Positions 11,873 to 24,690 of a stretch of DNA of 64,000 nt are shown one piece after another. Numbering within the stretch: the first letter of the stretch is position 1; each line of letters begins with the position of its first letter. The translations under genes and the position numbers were made by a program. The stretch is from Muricea muricata (lineage: Eukaryota > Cnidaria > Anthozoa > Malacalcyonacea > Plexauridae), in contig OY979730.1 in NCBI GenBank assembly GCA_963855995.1, forward strand, positions 8,719,300 through 8,783,299, in the 5' to 3' direction. Below the pieces are notes generated by a model. The model searched no databases and was not told the DNA's origin. It saw only the letters and a list, made by a program, of their open reading frames with translations.

Positions 11873-13660
11873 TTATCAGTCACAAGCTGCTTGCAACTGT
11901 CAAATTGTCAATGCACAAATTGGTCAGAACAATACATAATGGTTCTATGCTTTTTGCATCAAATAATGGCTGCATGTTGGCTTTTAATGCCAGCTGATTA
12001 TCTGCGGGAAAATTAGTTATCATGCAGCCATGCTGATCTTACATTGATCTTTGATATTTGCCTTTCTTCCTTGGCTAGGCCAAAACAGATCGAAAACCAT
12101 GTTAATTTCACACCTATACGATTCAAACGTAACCATTAGGCTTCCGAGCATCTAATTTAATTATTTAAGTAGACAGGTGAAAATGATTTTAACTTATTTC
12201 AATTAGAGCGCGACTGATCATTGCCTATACCGTTTACATATTTACGTATGCAGCGCTCGCACGATAATACGATGAATTTTTAAGTTAAAATCATTCTCAC
12301 TTGTTCATTGTCAAATTTATTTTTGAGAGCCTCATGACATACCTTACACCTGTTGAAGGCTCTTTGTCTGAAACTCGGTGACGTTAGTGACCTACGCACA
12401 AACTTTTCCGCGACGAAGGTCTTTAATATGCTCGTTGAAGTTAAGTTCACGTACCGTGCTTTCAACTGCACTGCCGACACTAGTTCGTGATATTGATGGA
12501 AACAAGATCCGAATCGAGCAAAAACGTTTGTATGTTTTTAATACGGAAAATCATTTCCGCGACACGTTTTCCGATATACGTAGCTAGTCTCGAGTGATGT
12601 TTCAATTAATACAATTACGATGAAAAGAACTATTATAATATATAAAAATAATTTTTTTACATACCACACCATACAAAAGGAAATACGAAGGTTAAATATC
12701 ACTGCATTTAAACCAAATATCTAATATCCGCTTCTAGAATAAATGAGAATGTCACAACGTAGCTGATATTTTGATTTCAGCTGCCTTCACCCGAACGGAA
12801 ATTGTTAATGCCCATTGGAGCAAGCAACGCTGTTAAATTGTTAATAGTTTTAAATAGTACAATTGTTACTAATCGGATGAGTGAATGCAATTATTAGATT
12901 CTGACTCATATCAAATTAATTCGGGAGTTTTACGCCCTGGACAAACACACAGAGGTGACAGTCGTGCATTTTTTCGGAGCATTTGAAGCTCCTAGTTTGA
13001 TAAAATTAACGAGGGGTTTGATGAGTGATTAATTAGAATACAACAAATAAAGAGTTTTGGCAAAGCAATATGAGTGGCACAGTGGAAAACACGGAGTGGA
13101 AAGTACGGACTGTATACGCTTGACAATCGATTTAAACTACATAGCGGGCAAAATTTGGCGTTGGTTAAACCTTAGACTAACGTCTCAAATTACCCTCAAG
13201 ACGTTGAATTAACAAAAATGCATTGAAAGTGCAAATTAGATCAACCTTACTTTTCGTCTTTTCCAACGTTGAAACAACGTTCAGATTGTGACATTATACG
13301 TTGATTGTGACATATTAATGACATACGTTGCATGTCGACGTATGAACGCATTTTCAACGACTTCCTGGACTCTTCCGTGATCACAGCAAGTATGTAAATA
13401 GTTTTGCTTTATTAAAGCGTTAAGTAATTTGAATATATAAAGTTTTAAAGAATTTTCAAAAGTACACAAACTCTAACAAACTCTTAGAAACTTGGAATTT
13501 TTACAAAATTTTGGCAGTGTAAACTGAGGACTGAGTTTAATTTCTCGTTTTTAGCGAACTTAAAGGCCGATAATGGCTGCAGAAAATATTCTTTGCTGAT
13601 TGGAAATAGCTTTTGAAATAGCTAACAAAGTCTATTAGAGCTTACAGTTTATCTCTTGTT
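11873..13660. other. Unannotated AT-rich sequence
   Basis: No exon, RNA gene or strong repeat was recognised. An open minus-strand frame at 12,280-12,480 has no splice context or familiar motif. Confidence 0.35.
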
Positions 13661-13694
13661 TGATTCTTGGGATATTTCGGCCGACACATACAAG

Positions 13695-13960
13695 CTGTCC
13701 GCCATCTTGGATTTTCAAAGATATGCACGTACGTCACAAGTGGGATCAGGCGACATTTAATTATCGACAAGCAGTGATAAGAATGAACTAGAATCTCGTT
13801 TCTATTTGGTATTTGATATCACGTATATCAAGTAACAATGTTTTGGCAAACTATTGTTTGTCACTTACCGTAACCGTAATTAAGAGTATTTTTTAAGACT
13901 TATCCCACTTGTGACGTCATGTTTAAAAGCTCAAAAATTTATCCAAGATGGCGGCCCAGA
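13695..13960. mobile_element. Foldback element with CCGCCATCTTGGA ends
   Basis: GTCCGCCATCTTGGATTTT near 13,700 pairs with a slightly altered AAAATTTATCCAAGATGGCGG near 13,950, and CGTCACAAGTGGGAT pairs with ATCCCACTTGTGACG. No ORF; probably a MITE of about 265 bp. Confidence 0.6.
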
Positions 13961-16915
13961 ATCAAGCGTTATATGAAAAAGCTTTACTTAAAGGCCTTTA
14001 CTAGTAATTGTAAAAGTTTTTTTAAGTAGGTCAAACTTAGTTTTTATTGCCAATGCCCTTTTAAATTTAGGACGCCAAAGGTTAAAGTTAAATACAATTA
14101 TATGCAGAAAAAGGAATTAATACAATTTAAAAAAATGAAGAATATTAATGAAAGTTTCATTTGACCAATGGTCTGGTTCTGTTTGTACTTTGCAATGCTA
14201 AACATAAATTGGCACGCCTACAATACAACGCTTGCGTCGAAGATGAACGATTAGATTAGTTAGTGCTGTTTCAAATTCGGTGTATGATAGAACTCTTTCG
14301 AGACGCAAAGATATTGTCCCTCGTCTTCATATAAGACAGTTTATTTATGGCCACTGAGCCGTCATTGATACACCGATCACTGAACACGGCATGCCTCGCG
14401 CGGTCAGTGTAAATAATCGCATCTGGTCTTGTTTATATTAATCTGTGTAAATTAAAATACTTTGACTCGCATCAGTTGTACTTTTAAACATTTGTAATGC
14501 CATGTATATGGCATGGCGAAGCGCCTCTATTTGCATCCATAAATCATTAAATGGTAAATTTTTGCCTTTCCTTCTATCGTTTTCGAACGATTTTTCAAAT
14601 ATAATCCTTTGATTTTTCAGACTTTACTTGATCTCCGCAGCGGAGACATTCGGCAGTAATCTGTCTCGCAAATTTAATTGATTAAAAACTCAGTGATATA
14701 GGCCACTCGAGTTTTGAAGATAATAAATCTATCCTCTTTTTCATTGCTATTCAAAGATGACTACGATTTATGAATTCTACATAAGCATATTGTTGCATTG
14801 AAATTTAACAGTTAAATCACGCAGTTGTAACGAATATCGAGAACAACATTGGCCGAACTACAACATCTATTGTCGCAATTAATTCCTCGCGATTCTCGTA
14901 AAATATGGGAAATTGTATACATACCGTTCTTATCAGGCTAGCGCTAGCTTCTATAAGATTTTCAGCGCGGTTAATCCAAAGAACGTCTTGCTACCATCTT
15001 ATTTTCAATGAAACCATATTTCTCTCCTTATTTGTTTGTACTAAAAGTCGAGGACTATTCAGTGCACGCTTGACCTCTGATCGAGGTGCGTTCGCGCAGT
15101 TTCCGCAATTTGTAAAACATGATTAAATCTCGTTGCTATGCGAATAAAAACACGACAGTTAAGCCACATTTCATGTCTTATCGATATCTTGTCATATAGA
15201 AAATACGGATGACTTGAAAATATGGATTCAATTTGAATTTCAATTCAATCTAATACGAGTACAATTCAATTGAAAGTCAATTATAGAAAATATGGATCCA
15301 AATTTAGTTTGAATTTGAATCTTGTCATATGTGAAACTTTATGCCAGACGCATTATGCACATGCTTGGGACTTATAATATTAAGGGTCTTAAGCCCGTTA
15401 TTATTTGCGTAATAAAACTGTCAAAATCTCTGTGATCACCGAAGTAGTTTTTTTGCATGGGTATTAAACATTCGGTTAAATTTTTTATCATTTTTTAAAA
15501 ATTTAATCCACAACATCAAATGCGCCTTGATAGGTTCTGTAACGCAGTTAAAAATTGTAGCTGAAATCAAACCCAGAAAGTACAAACTTGACGTATGCAC
15601 CAGTGGCATAACTCATTTGGGCGTCTATCCAGTCAATTGGAACATCAGAGAAACGACGTATAGGGGCCTATAAGGCAATGACATTTCGAGAGATACTTTT
15701 TAAACTAATATTTCCTATGCAAGTCCAGTTTTGTCGGTTCCAAGACATAATAGTGTCAGCGAAACAATTAGGCCAAAATTTTTTGACGACGAGGGAAATA
15801 ACGTGAGAGGTCCTTGGGCCAGGGGCATCATCGCTGGTCTGGACCATGCTATTCTCCAAACATTAAATTAAGGCTGCGAAATTTTCTTCGAATGCAAGTG
15901 CTGTGGCATGAAATGTACACGGCCAAAAGCTCCAAAGACTTTTTGCAAGATGACTATTTTACCGGCTAGTTGCAACTTGTGAAATGTTGCAACAATTCCA
16001 TAACTTGAGAATTTCGTTAAGTTGTAGCTTGACGCAACTTGTCCTTTCCTGACTTCCACAACTTGCTGAAACAAACCTGTGGAAAACAAGTTTCGGAACA
16101 AGTCCGGTAAAAGATGTCAATAGACGACTGCATGGTGCGTTGCAAGAAACGCATTCTTGTGTACCCGAGTAAAACGCGCGATGTCCATTCGAAAAAAGCG
16201 TGGATATTTGGTTGGCAACACAAGGATCATGACGATTCTCTAACTCTCATCAAGTACCCCAAAAAACAATTGCATATGCAGAGTGACAATTATGAAATTA
16301 TCGAAATCGTCATATCATAACTGGTATCTGCGTAAAGACTTACGAACCGTTTATCGGAACCAAAATAGCCGTTACGCTGTTTCTCGTTATTGCACGTTCA
16401 CGTTTCGCTGTTTACCAACACCGACACCCGTTATCAAGTGTGTAATGTAAATTAGCCAATTATCGACCGCGTATTTTTGTATGACGTATTTAGCCGGTCA
16501 TGCACTGAGCTTACAAACCGTTCCAGAGGTTTATCTGGAGTGATATTTCCAATTTCAACATGGCGACTGTTCATACAAGAAAAGGCGGACCTGTTTGAAA
16601 ATTAACGACTGAAAAAGGTATTTATCCGCAACGTTTTCTGACCAGACTGGTCCCTCATTATCACAGTATGATAATGCTCGGTTATATAAAGTATTATTGG
16701 GGTCAAGAGATAAGTTAATGGCTTAATATACATTTTTTTGATATACACTTTAGTTTACCCTTATATCATATATATACACTTATATTTTTTACACTTGACT
16801 TGCACACTTCAGTGTATGTTTGTAAGTGACTAAAGCTTACGACTAAATTTTCAAATTTGAGCATACGTCTTTTGAGATGTTTTATATGAATACAGTCAGC
16901 TATCTAATTTTAAAG
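13961..16915. other. Unannotated AT-rich sequence
   Basis: No gene is supported. Open frames at 14,905-15,126 (+), 15,668-15,859 (-) and 16,114-16,320 (+) show no known motif and no convincing splice borders. Near 15,190-15,330 there is a locally repetitive stretch of GAAAATATGGAT and TTTGAATTTGAAT words. Confidence 0.35.
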
Positions 16916-16917
16916 GA

Positions 16918-17102
16918 TCGGACATTTATTAAAGGGGAAGGAGGGCTGGTGCAAATAGGGGGAGGGTCATTATTTTTTGTGTAACTCAAAAGGGGTTTGT
17001 GTCTTTCCTGCAACATTCTTGGAGGGGGTCTTTTAAAATTATGCAAGTGAAAATAGAAATCCACCAGCCCTCCCCCCCCCCCCTGAATAAATGTCCAGTC
17101 CC
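16918..17102. mobile_element. Foldback MITE with G/C-tract ends
   Basis: GGACATTTATT followed by GGAGGGCTGGT near 16,919-16,950 pairs with ACCAGCCCTCC, a C tract and AATAAATGTCC near 17,065-17,097. No ORF. Confidence 0.65.
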
Positions 17103-17186
17103 TAATTTGTTAATTTTCTTGTACACTATTAAGGTGTGCATGATCAAGAGACAAATTACAGTCGCGGGCTGGTGGCAATAGAAGCA

Positions 17187-17458
17187 TTCCGAAAATATTT
17201 GACCAATTCATTTGCTCAAGTTTAGCAGTTCCTCTGATCAATTCCTCAAAATTTTGAAACGTTCATTAAAATGTCCACAACTTCTTGTTTATTGACCAAT
17301 CTGAATGTTTACAAATAAGATATAGCATTCTGATTAGTCAATTAACAGAGAGTTGTGAATCTTTTGAGAAACTTTTTAAAATTTTTAGGAATCGATGAGA
17401 AGAACTGCTAAACGTGACGAAATGAACTGTTCAAATATTTTCAGACCACTTCTGTTGC
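17187..17458. mobile_element. Foldback element with AAAATATTTGA ends
   Basis: GAAAATATTTGACCAATTCATT near 17,192 pairs imperfectly with AATGAACTGTTCAAATATTTTC near 17,420-17,443, and TTTAGCAGTT pairs with AACTGCTAAA. No ORF; non-autonomous. Confidence 0.55.
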
Positions 17459-18745
17459 TGTGGCTTTAATCTGTTACAGTTCTTTATGGATAGTTCTGTT
17501 CATGTCTATATTTATAACAATATATTTTGCACTTCATTACCTGTTCTGTATTTTTGTAAATGTCTCATGACCAGTTGTTCAAATTTGAGTTTATGCCTTC
17601 TGATATAATAAGTATAATTCATGTATCTTAAAAATTGATACATGTACAATTGTTGTCTTAATTGCCTCTATATGTATTATCCAATAAGTTGCAATCATTT
17701 GTAGCAATGTACCCCAGAGAGAGTCATATATTTTTGTACTTGTGCTACAAATGACTGCTTAACTTGTACAGTATAATATACAGGGTGTATAAAAAAAACG
17801 GAGTCCATGTTTTGTGTCTAATTATTTCTAAATTACTGAAGCTTATAGAACAATTTTGGACTTGTTTTAAACCACGTTCTTTTCTCTTTTGAACAAGCCA
17901 TAATTCGTATTTTTATTCCGCGTAACGTACGTGCTATGACAAATTTAGTAAAAGCTATTGATTTGAGATGCCCTCCAATTATGCAAATTCACTATGTCTT
18001 TCATGGTCGCCAGTTAAATTTTTAATTTTTTTGCTTATTACATAAATGGTATTTGTGTTAAACTTAATAAAACTTGTTATAAAGCTTTACAGAAGATAAC
18101 GGATCATTTACATCAACAAAAACCTTAGATTTATGCCAAAATAATGATCGAAATTAGCGTTTTGTTTATCCGCGCGTGCACAATGTTGTCGAAATTGCAT
18201 AATTTTAATATTCATGAAGTCGATACAAGCTTGAACTATCCGTTCGTAGTGCACGTTAATGGTCCGTTATCTTCTGTAAAGCTTTATAACAAGTTTTGTT
18301 AAGTTTAACAGAAATACCATTTATGTAATTAGTGAAAAAATTAAAAATTTAACTGGCGACCATGAAAGACATACCGGTAGTGAATTTGCATAATTGGAGG
18401 GCATCTCAAATCAATAGCTTTTACTAAATTTGTCATAGCACGTACGTTACGCGGAGTAAAAATAGGAATTACGGCTTGTTCGAAAGAGAAAAGAACGTGG
18501 TTTAAAACAAGTCCAAAATTGTTCTATAAGCTTCAGTAATTTAGAAATAATTAGACACAAAACATGGACTCCGTTTTTTTTATACACCCTGTATATCAGA
18601 AGGCATTAACTCAAATTTGAACAACTTGTCATGGGACATTTACAAAAATACAGAACAGGTAATGAAGTGCAAAATATGTTGTTATAAATATAGACATGAA
18701 CAGAACTAGCCATAAAGAACTGTTAGTAACAGATTAAAGCCATGA
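17459..18745. mobile_element. Outer palindrome interrupted by a second foldback
   Basis: The outer arms (17,459-17,605 and about 18,596-18,745) are reverse complements of about 150 bp, for example CTTTAATCTGTTACAG against CTGTTAGTAACAGATTAAAG in altered form, and TACCTGTTCTGTATTTTTGT against ACAAAAATACAGAACAGGTA. The foldback at 17,782-18,592 lies between them, off-centre. The simplest reading is that one foldback element inserted into another. No ORF. Confidence 0.65.
17782..18592. mobile_element. Long foldback element with CAGGGTGTATAAAA ends
   Basis: The terminal word CAGGGTGTATAAAAAA at the left pairs with TTTTTTATACACCCTG at the right. The inverted arms run for about 330 bp each, with near-perfect pairing, around a loop of about 150 bp. 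Both ends abut TA, which fits a Tc1/mariner-type TA target, though the assignment is inference. No transposase frame. Confidence 0.75.
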
Positions 18746-18889
18746 CACACCCATAGTGAAGCTAGCACTGCAGCTTAATGGGTTAGGAGACTAAACTCTT
18801 CAGATGAAGTAGCTCTATATTTGGTGCTGAAAGAGTGCATAAGAAGTTTAAAATAATTTCCAGTCCCTCTACTAGTTTTTTAAGATACT

Positions 18890-19205
18890 TGTGTACATGG
18901 CCGTAAGAACCACGGGGGCAGGGGGGGCTCAAGCTTCCCTAACTTCAAAGGCAGGGGGGCTTAGCCCCCCTAAAAATCTTTTGAGTCTCGAAGTAAAATA
19001 CACATTTTTAACGGTTTACAGTCTTACACATGTCTTAATCCAATGATTATGGTAAAACTAACCTCAAAAGTGCTGAAAAACATGTTTGAGCATGCTAAAA
19101 ATAGAAAAAAATTTGGGGGGGTGTCCCCAAACCCCCTAGCAGCACTTGTGCCTTCAGCGCTCGAAGAGCCCCCCTAACTTTTTGTATCTTCCTATGGCCT
19201 TGCTT
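18890..19205. mobile_element. G-rich foldback-like MITE
   Basis: The ends carry GGCCGTAAGAA plus a GGGGGGGCT tract on the left and AGCCCCCC plus TTCCTATGGCC on the right, as an imperfect inverted pair. An inner inverted pair GGGGGGCTTAGCCCCCC is also present. No real ORF; the minus-strand frame is low-complexity. Confidence 0.45.
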
Positions 19206-19870
19206 GTGTATGATAAAGCCAGGGTTCTGAATTTCAAAGTGCAGTGGAGCTGAGTGATAAATTAGCAAATATTTTGCAAGTTTCTGCCTGAACGGTATCA
19301 GTTTATTAAATTTACCTGACAAAAACTGTGGGCTTTAGCCTCCCTACCCACCCCATCTCCACAGCATTGGTTTTTGAGGCTTCTATCTATTGCTTTTGCT
19401 ATTTATTGTAAAAAAGGAAAAGTTTAATTTTGTGCATTTTGATAATGTATATTGAAGAGGGTTCATATTAGCATAGTAAAAAATGGTAATGGGGACTGTC
19501 AACAAATCTAGATTTCATCAGTGCATTGTAGATTTGTTCTGTAATAGGACAGGGGGGGTAGCCTTGAATCTATAATTCCAAAGTAAATTAGATGAAAACA
19601 CTGTGTTGGAACAGGAAGATCATGGCCGCAGTGCTTTCTGTGCAATGGTTCAGTGATCACATCCAATTAGAGTTGGAAAGAGGGTATAGGTTTTATTATC
19701 CAATATGCATATAATCCTCCCCTTATAAGACTGTGTTGGGATATCGATGCTTCCTGATATATGGACTGATGTAATATTTGATTTTCACCCAATTACTTGC
19801 TTTGTTAACTTTTGCAGTTTGTTTATTATTTCAGTTTTTTGATAAAATTCTTTGAAATATTTGTTTGTAG

Positions 19871-20967
19871 GCCAACAAAAGCTTCACATTCTCAACAGAC
19901 AGAAGAATGAAGAGTTAAAAAGGTATAATATTATTGTCATTTTTTTTAACAATCTGAATGGATAATTATTCTCTAAACTTGATTCAAGAAACATGCTCAA
20001 CATTTATTTTGAAAGTGCCTCTGAAACGTAAATCTGTCGATTCTTTTCTTGATTGCATTGCAAAGATCACCTGGAGTAGAACTTGATATAATTCTTAACA
20101 GCAATTTTTTATTTTGACAAAAAATATTTAAGTTCAATAAACTGGGAATGCATTGATAATCGAAGATAAGGATATTTGGATGTATTTCCGTATCAACAAT
20201 TTTTGTCAGTGTTCTTGCTACCGTTTGTTCAGTCAGGACAGGAAGGTTCTTCCAGTGACCAGCCCATCGTGGTTTATCTTTTTGAGCATTGTTAACCCCC
20301 TTGCATAGTCAGTAGCAAAGCCAGCCTGGCAATTTGGTCATGCTATGCAAATTTAAATCATTGTCATTATTCATTTCTTTAGAAATTGTTCCTTATACGG
20401 TCTATAAACACTGAAAAATTTTCATGACCAAATGTCCAGCTGTGCATATTCAAAATAAACTCAAATCCTTTGGTCCATCGTTAAACGAGGCATATTTACC
20501 CTGCGTTGTCTCTTTCTTGTCCCAAGGGACATGAAATACTGTATTGCAACAAATGAAAGCATCAGCCTTTATAGGTTTACTTCTGTAATATCCAAATATC
20601 GTGAAACAAAAAATTAAAAAGTTTATCTATCTTTCAAGAAGATGTCTATAACTTCAACTTCACCTTAATGAAACAATAATCCACATTAAATTGTAACGGT
20701 TATTCAGTTTGGTTTTAATAGGACCTTTCAGCTAATTTTCGGTGCTTTTAAAAATGTTTGCATATTATCAAAATTTACGTTAAATGTCACATAATATGTT
20801 GCAATTTCGACTTGTACATTGTTTCCACTGGAATTCAGCCTTTTAAAAGTCGTTTTTAAACAAACCTATTTTTTTCTGTGATTCCAGTTTACAAAGTGAC
20901 AGTTGAGACGAGAGACATACGTGGAGCAGCCGAAACTGATTGAACAGGAAGTGCCATTATCTAACAG
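19871..20967 (+). CDS. Possible last two exons of an unrecognised gene
   Basis: Two exon-like segments have good splice borders: 19,871-19,922 (TTTGTAG acceptor, GTATAA donor) and 20,888-20,967 (TTCCAG acceptor, GTAAGC donor). In one frame they join to a short coiled-coil-like stretch (QQKLHILNRQKNEELK, then SLQSDS) ending at TGA 20,904-20,906, with the rest as 3' UTR. A possible first exon starts at the ATG near 19,623 (MAAVLSVQW), but its donor phase does not fit that frame. A decayed copy of the 19,800-19,922 segment lies at about 37,790-37,910 in the left arm of the large inverted repeat. No family recognised. Confidence 0.28.
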
Positions 20968-21242
20968 GTAAGCCTGGATGTACTGTGCGTCAAAGACAAT
21001 CTGTTTGTGAGGTTCTGAAGGAATAAGCGACCATCGTTGTAAAAAAAAACTCAGTAAACTAACTTAGTTATTGTGTATCGTTTTGGGGACAATAATAATC
21101 ATATTTAAAGAGAAAAACTGATCGCTTTAAGATCAAAATCAACCAATGTGAAAGCGCTACTATAAGGTTGTTCATAATATTAAATATTAACGAAATGACT
21201 AGAGTGGCAAATTAGTCAATCGAGACTTGAACACGGGAGTCT

Positions 21243-21427
21243 GATTTTATGTACCACGTGATGAAGGTCTTATGAAGCACGTGATGAAGGCTTTATGAAG
21301 CACGTGATGAAGGTTTTATGAAGCACGTGATGAAGGTTTTATGTACCACGTGATGAAGGTTTTATGTACCACGTGATGAATGTTTTATGAAGCACGTAAT
21401 GAACTTTTTAAGTACCACGTGATGATT
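21243..21427. repeat. 24-bp minisatellite with CACGTG in nearly every unit
   Basis: Eight tandem units of about 24 bp follow the pattern TTATG(A/T)A(G/C)CACGTGATGAAGG. Seven of the eight carry a perfect CACGTG E-box; one has CACGTA. Units alternate between GAAGCACGTG and TACCACGTG forms. Confidence 0.9.
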
Positions 21428-22012
21428 TTTTTTGCTAGGCGTGAGGGAGCAAATCATTCACACACAAAGCGAGTTTAATGGACGATTTGCATCATATACT
21501 AAAGGTCAAACTAGGCCGGAAGAACGAAATCTTTTACTACAGTTTACATCTTAAAATTTGTAGAATTGTTGTAAAATACGGAAAATATAGCCCTGCGAAG
21601 TTTGCAAATTTTGTATACACTTGTGATACGCGCGAAAATGGTAACTTTTCCACTGCGTAATACAAATTATACAAAATTTGCAAACTTTTCAAAGGTTATA
21701 TCTTCCGTATTTCGCCACCAAACTTGACTATTCTATACTAATTTAAGCCTGGTTCACACTTGTCGTAAGAATCGAAGATGACTTCCTCTGACCGATGTGA
21801 TTGTGTGAATTCTATACCATCGCGAAAGCAATCTAATATTTGTCCCATACAATAGTTTGTTCACATATTCATTCACATACGCCAGAAGAAGAAAATCCCC
21901 GATTTTGACGACAGGCTTCAGGATCCTTTGGCTGTAGTAAAAGATTTTGATCTTCTTGCCCAGATCAAATATCAGTCTATAATTAACAATTATTGGATGA
22001 GGCTGAGCGTGA

Positions 22013-22521
22013 TATATAGAGATTACTGCATGGTTGGCGAGTGCGTACGATTTTTATGCACGATTTGTGAAAGATTGCTAACCATGCAGTAATTTGTTTA
22101 TGCCAAACATATAGGGATTATTTTAAAACTGGAAACCTGTCAAAGGCGAACAATGTCGAAACAAAATATTGAACTCTCAAAACAGAATCATACCATTTGT
22201 TTCTCCGTTATTTGGCCTAAATAGTGAGTCAAAGCTGCTCTTCTTTCTGTTTCATGTTTTTTAGTGAGGAAACTCTTCTTCTTTTATACATAAAAGCCAA
22301 ATACCCTTTCGCTCCTTCCCCAACACGGCGGCCATGTTGTGAGCAAAATAACAGTACGATTTTCTTCGCTAGTGAGAAAAACCGTATGCCAATCAAAATG
22401 CTGATACGATAATTTTTCACTAGTGAAAAAATCGTACGGCCAATGAAAACGCTTATTCGCTTCTCCACAGTGAAAATACGATTTTTATTTCACCCGTTTA
22501 CCTCGCGTAAATCTCTATATG
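22013..22521 (-). mobile_element. Hairpin + TIR-module unit (E2)
   Basis: The ends are TATAGAGATTAC and GTAAATCTCTATA. A hairpin follows the left end: TTACTGCATGGTTGGC pairs with GCTAACCATGCAGTAA (22,022-22,093). The rest contains CCAATCAAAATG and CCAATGAAAACG words and TTTTCACTAGTGAAAA. It faces opposite to the neighbouring unit at 22,549-23,127 and has the same end sequence. Confidence 0.6.
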
Positions 22522-22548
22522 TATGGCATAACAAGATTTATTATATGA

Positions 22549-23127
22549 GTATAGAGATTTACGTGTAGTATTCGGCTGAAATAAAATTCGTATTTCTCTG
22601 CATACTATATTTTTCACATGTGAAAAAAGTCGTATGAGCGTTTTGATTGGCTGACATTTTCTTACTCAAAAAATTCAACACCTATTCGCAGGCTAATGTA
22701 AACATGGAGTCCGATTTTGTCAACTTACTGAGGAGTGAGGAGAGAGATTTATAATATTTTGTCTGCAAAAAATCTCGAAAGATCATGAAGAAATACATTT
22801 GTCATTTCATTAACATGAAATAAACTTCATGGTTGCATTTTCTGCACGAAAACAAATCGTTAAATGGTAAGAAATTTTGTTTTTATATTTCGCTTGTATT
22901 TTGTTGTCCGTCGGTATATCAAATATTTCGTATCTCTATACTCATCTTCACACTCATATAATAAACAATTTACTTCATGGTTGGTTCGTTTGTACGATTT
23001 TTATTATTCACTCGTTGTGAAGGATCGCTAAACTCACTCGTTCGCTGCGCTCACTCGTTCGTTTAACGATCTTTCACAACTCGTGAATAAAAATCGTACG
23101 CACTCACCAACCATGAAGTAATCTCTA
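22549..23127 (+). mobile_element. Hairpin + TIR-module unit (E3) with recombinase-like N-terminal codons
   Basis: The ends are TATAGAGATTTACG and GTAATCTCTAT. In order: a GATTGG (CCAAT-type) word near 22,645, an ATG at 22,704 opening a 16-codon frame (MESDFVNLLRSEERDL, stop at 22,752), then AT-rich sequence, then a long hairpin (22,975-23,105) in which CATGGTTGG pairs with CCAACCATG and CGTACGATTTTTATT pairs in altered form. The short peptide resembles the first residues of the frames at 23,474 and 44,411. I read it as a deletion derivative of a larger element. Confidence 0.55.
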
Positions 23128-23258
23128 TTTATGCAGACCGGGGTCAAAGCTCTATCTATGCAGACCGGGGTCAGACAGAGGCAGATGACTTTGACCGAGG
23201 TCTGGATAAATCTTGATACCATGCGAAAGCCGAATTCAATAATTGTTCTAATATTCAA

Positions 23259-23474
23259 TTATAGTGCCTTCCGTGCTTCAGCATAAAACAATTTTAATGC
23301 ATTGCAGATTTCTGCCTTGGTTTTCGGTTCTTCTTCGTCCTTTTCATGCAAATAGGCTTCAAAAACTCTCCTCGTTGACAAAGTTGCTCTTTTTGTATTT
23401 TTGACGTCCATGTTTTTTACAAGTTCGTCCAATTGAGCCACAGAAATAGTTGTGAGTCTCGACGAAGACACCAT
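23259..23474 (-). pseudogene. N-terminal fragment of a tyrosine-recombinase-like (DUF3504/Crypton-type) ORF
   Basis: A 71-codon frame opens at the ATG 23,474 and stops at 23,259. It contains LDELVKNMDVKNTKRAT, RRVFEAYLHEK and LFYAEARKAL. This pattern (acidic helix, NTK-AT, V-F--YL--K, then a L--FY-EARK helix) resembles the N-terminal region of metazoan Crypton-derived recombinase-like proteins such as ZMYM2, QRICH1 and KIAA1958. The catalytic part is absent: the frame stops right after EARK. It is therefore a truncated remnant, transposon-borne rather than a host gene. The family call rests on recall of the pattern, not on a search. Confidence 0.5.
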
Positions 23475-23519
23475 TACCGAATTGTCTGTAGGCTATCAAC
23501 CAATCAAAATTGAGATAGC

Positions 23520-24515
23520 CTAAGCATTGTATAATAATGCAAAAAGAGTGTTATTCTTATATCAAAATGCAATATTGTTTTCAATTTTACCTGACATTTA
23601 ATTTACCAGTGTACTGTAACATTCATACTGCTTAATTTTCACTCCGATCGAAAAATCCTTGAGTGTTTACCAGTGAACTGTAATACAACTGGAACGCTAA
23701 CTCAATACAAAAGTTCAATTAATGGCTGAAGCCAAGTTAGTTTTTCTGAGTTTTGAGACGAAATACTTAATGCCAAAGATCAGACCGTATATCAAATTGA
23801 AGCTATTAAAAAGTTACATTTAATATAAAAAATTCAAGACTTTAGACAAAAAAGAAATGCCTTAAAAATACGAAAACAACGGCAGTTCAATGGTGTTTAC
23901 ACCGTACCAGTTTCACTCCGCAGTGAGCTCATAGTGTTGCTATAAAGGCAGGTATTAAATGGTCGTTTGGCTCGGTTAACTCAACTTGCTACTGAATATT
24001 TCTGTTTAAAAACAGAAATAAGTCTACAGGCTGTCGCCTTCAAAAGGACAATGTTTAAATATTGAAATATTCGTCAATTTGAATCTTGACAGAACAGATT
24101 TACAGGGAAATCTCTGTAACGATTTTTGTCGTAGTGCCAAAAAAATATTGTTTTGAATATGTATGAGTATATGACAGTAGTTAAAAGCTGTTTCTGTAGC
24201 CACGCTATGACTTCACTCAGATTAAATGTAACGTTAAACTGAAAGCAATATTACAATTTGATATATTAGTAATATTCTTTAGCATTTTATTTTGCCTTTT
24301 TAATAATATACGTCACCTAGCATTAATCCGCTCGGTTAGAAAATTTCATCAGTGTCTCATGTATTTAAAAAAACATCGGATAAAAAGTGCCCTAAATTTG
24401 ATTTCTAATCCATTTCTTTGTCGGGGTGCGTGTAAATTTCGTTAAACTCGCTTTGCGTGTGGTTGATTTGCCCTCACGCGCAGTCACGTCTATACAAAGA
24501 CGCGCTATCAAGTGT
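23520..24515. other. Unannotated AT-rich sequence
   Basis: No gene recognised. The word CATTGTATAATAATGC near 23,527 resembles the termini of the hairpin units and may be the outer end of the element carrying the 23,259-23,474 frame. Confidence 0.35.
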
Positions 24516-24690
24516 ACAGGGTGTATCAAAAAAGGGCAATCCAACATTGATTCTTACGTATAACTCTGACAAAATAAGCTTCTCAATTTTGGGATTAATT
24601 TTTAGCGTGTTTAACGAGGGGTCACTTGACGTTTATCTCAGGCAAATAACAACTTCAGCAGAAGAAATTTACCAGAAGCGGTCATTTTAA
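24515..24690 (+). repeat. Single terminus of a CAGGGTGTATCAAAAAA-type element
   Basis: ACAGGGTGTATCAAAAAAGG resembles the end of the foldback at 17,782. An open frame runs through it but encodes only the element end plus AT-rich sequence. No matching second terminus was found. Confidence 0.4.

Noticed and set aside
21243..21427. CRISPR-like array
   Set aside because: The units are directly adjacent with no spacers, and the sequence is eukaryotic.
24457..24690. 77-codon plus-strand frame
   Set aside because: It starts in unrelated sequence and runs through a mobile-element terminus; no splice sites or family motif.
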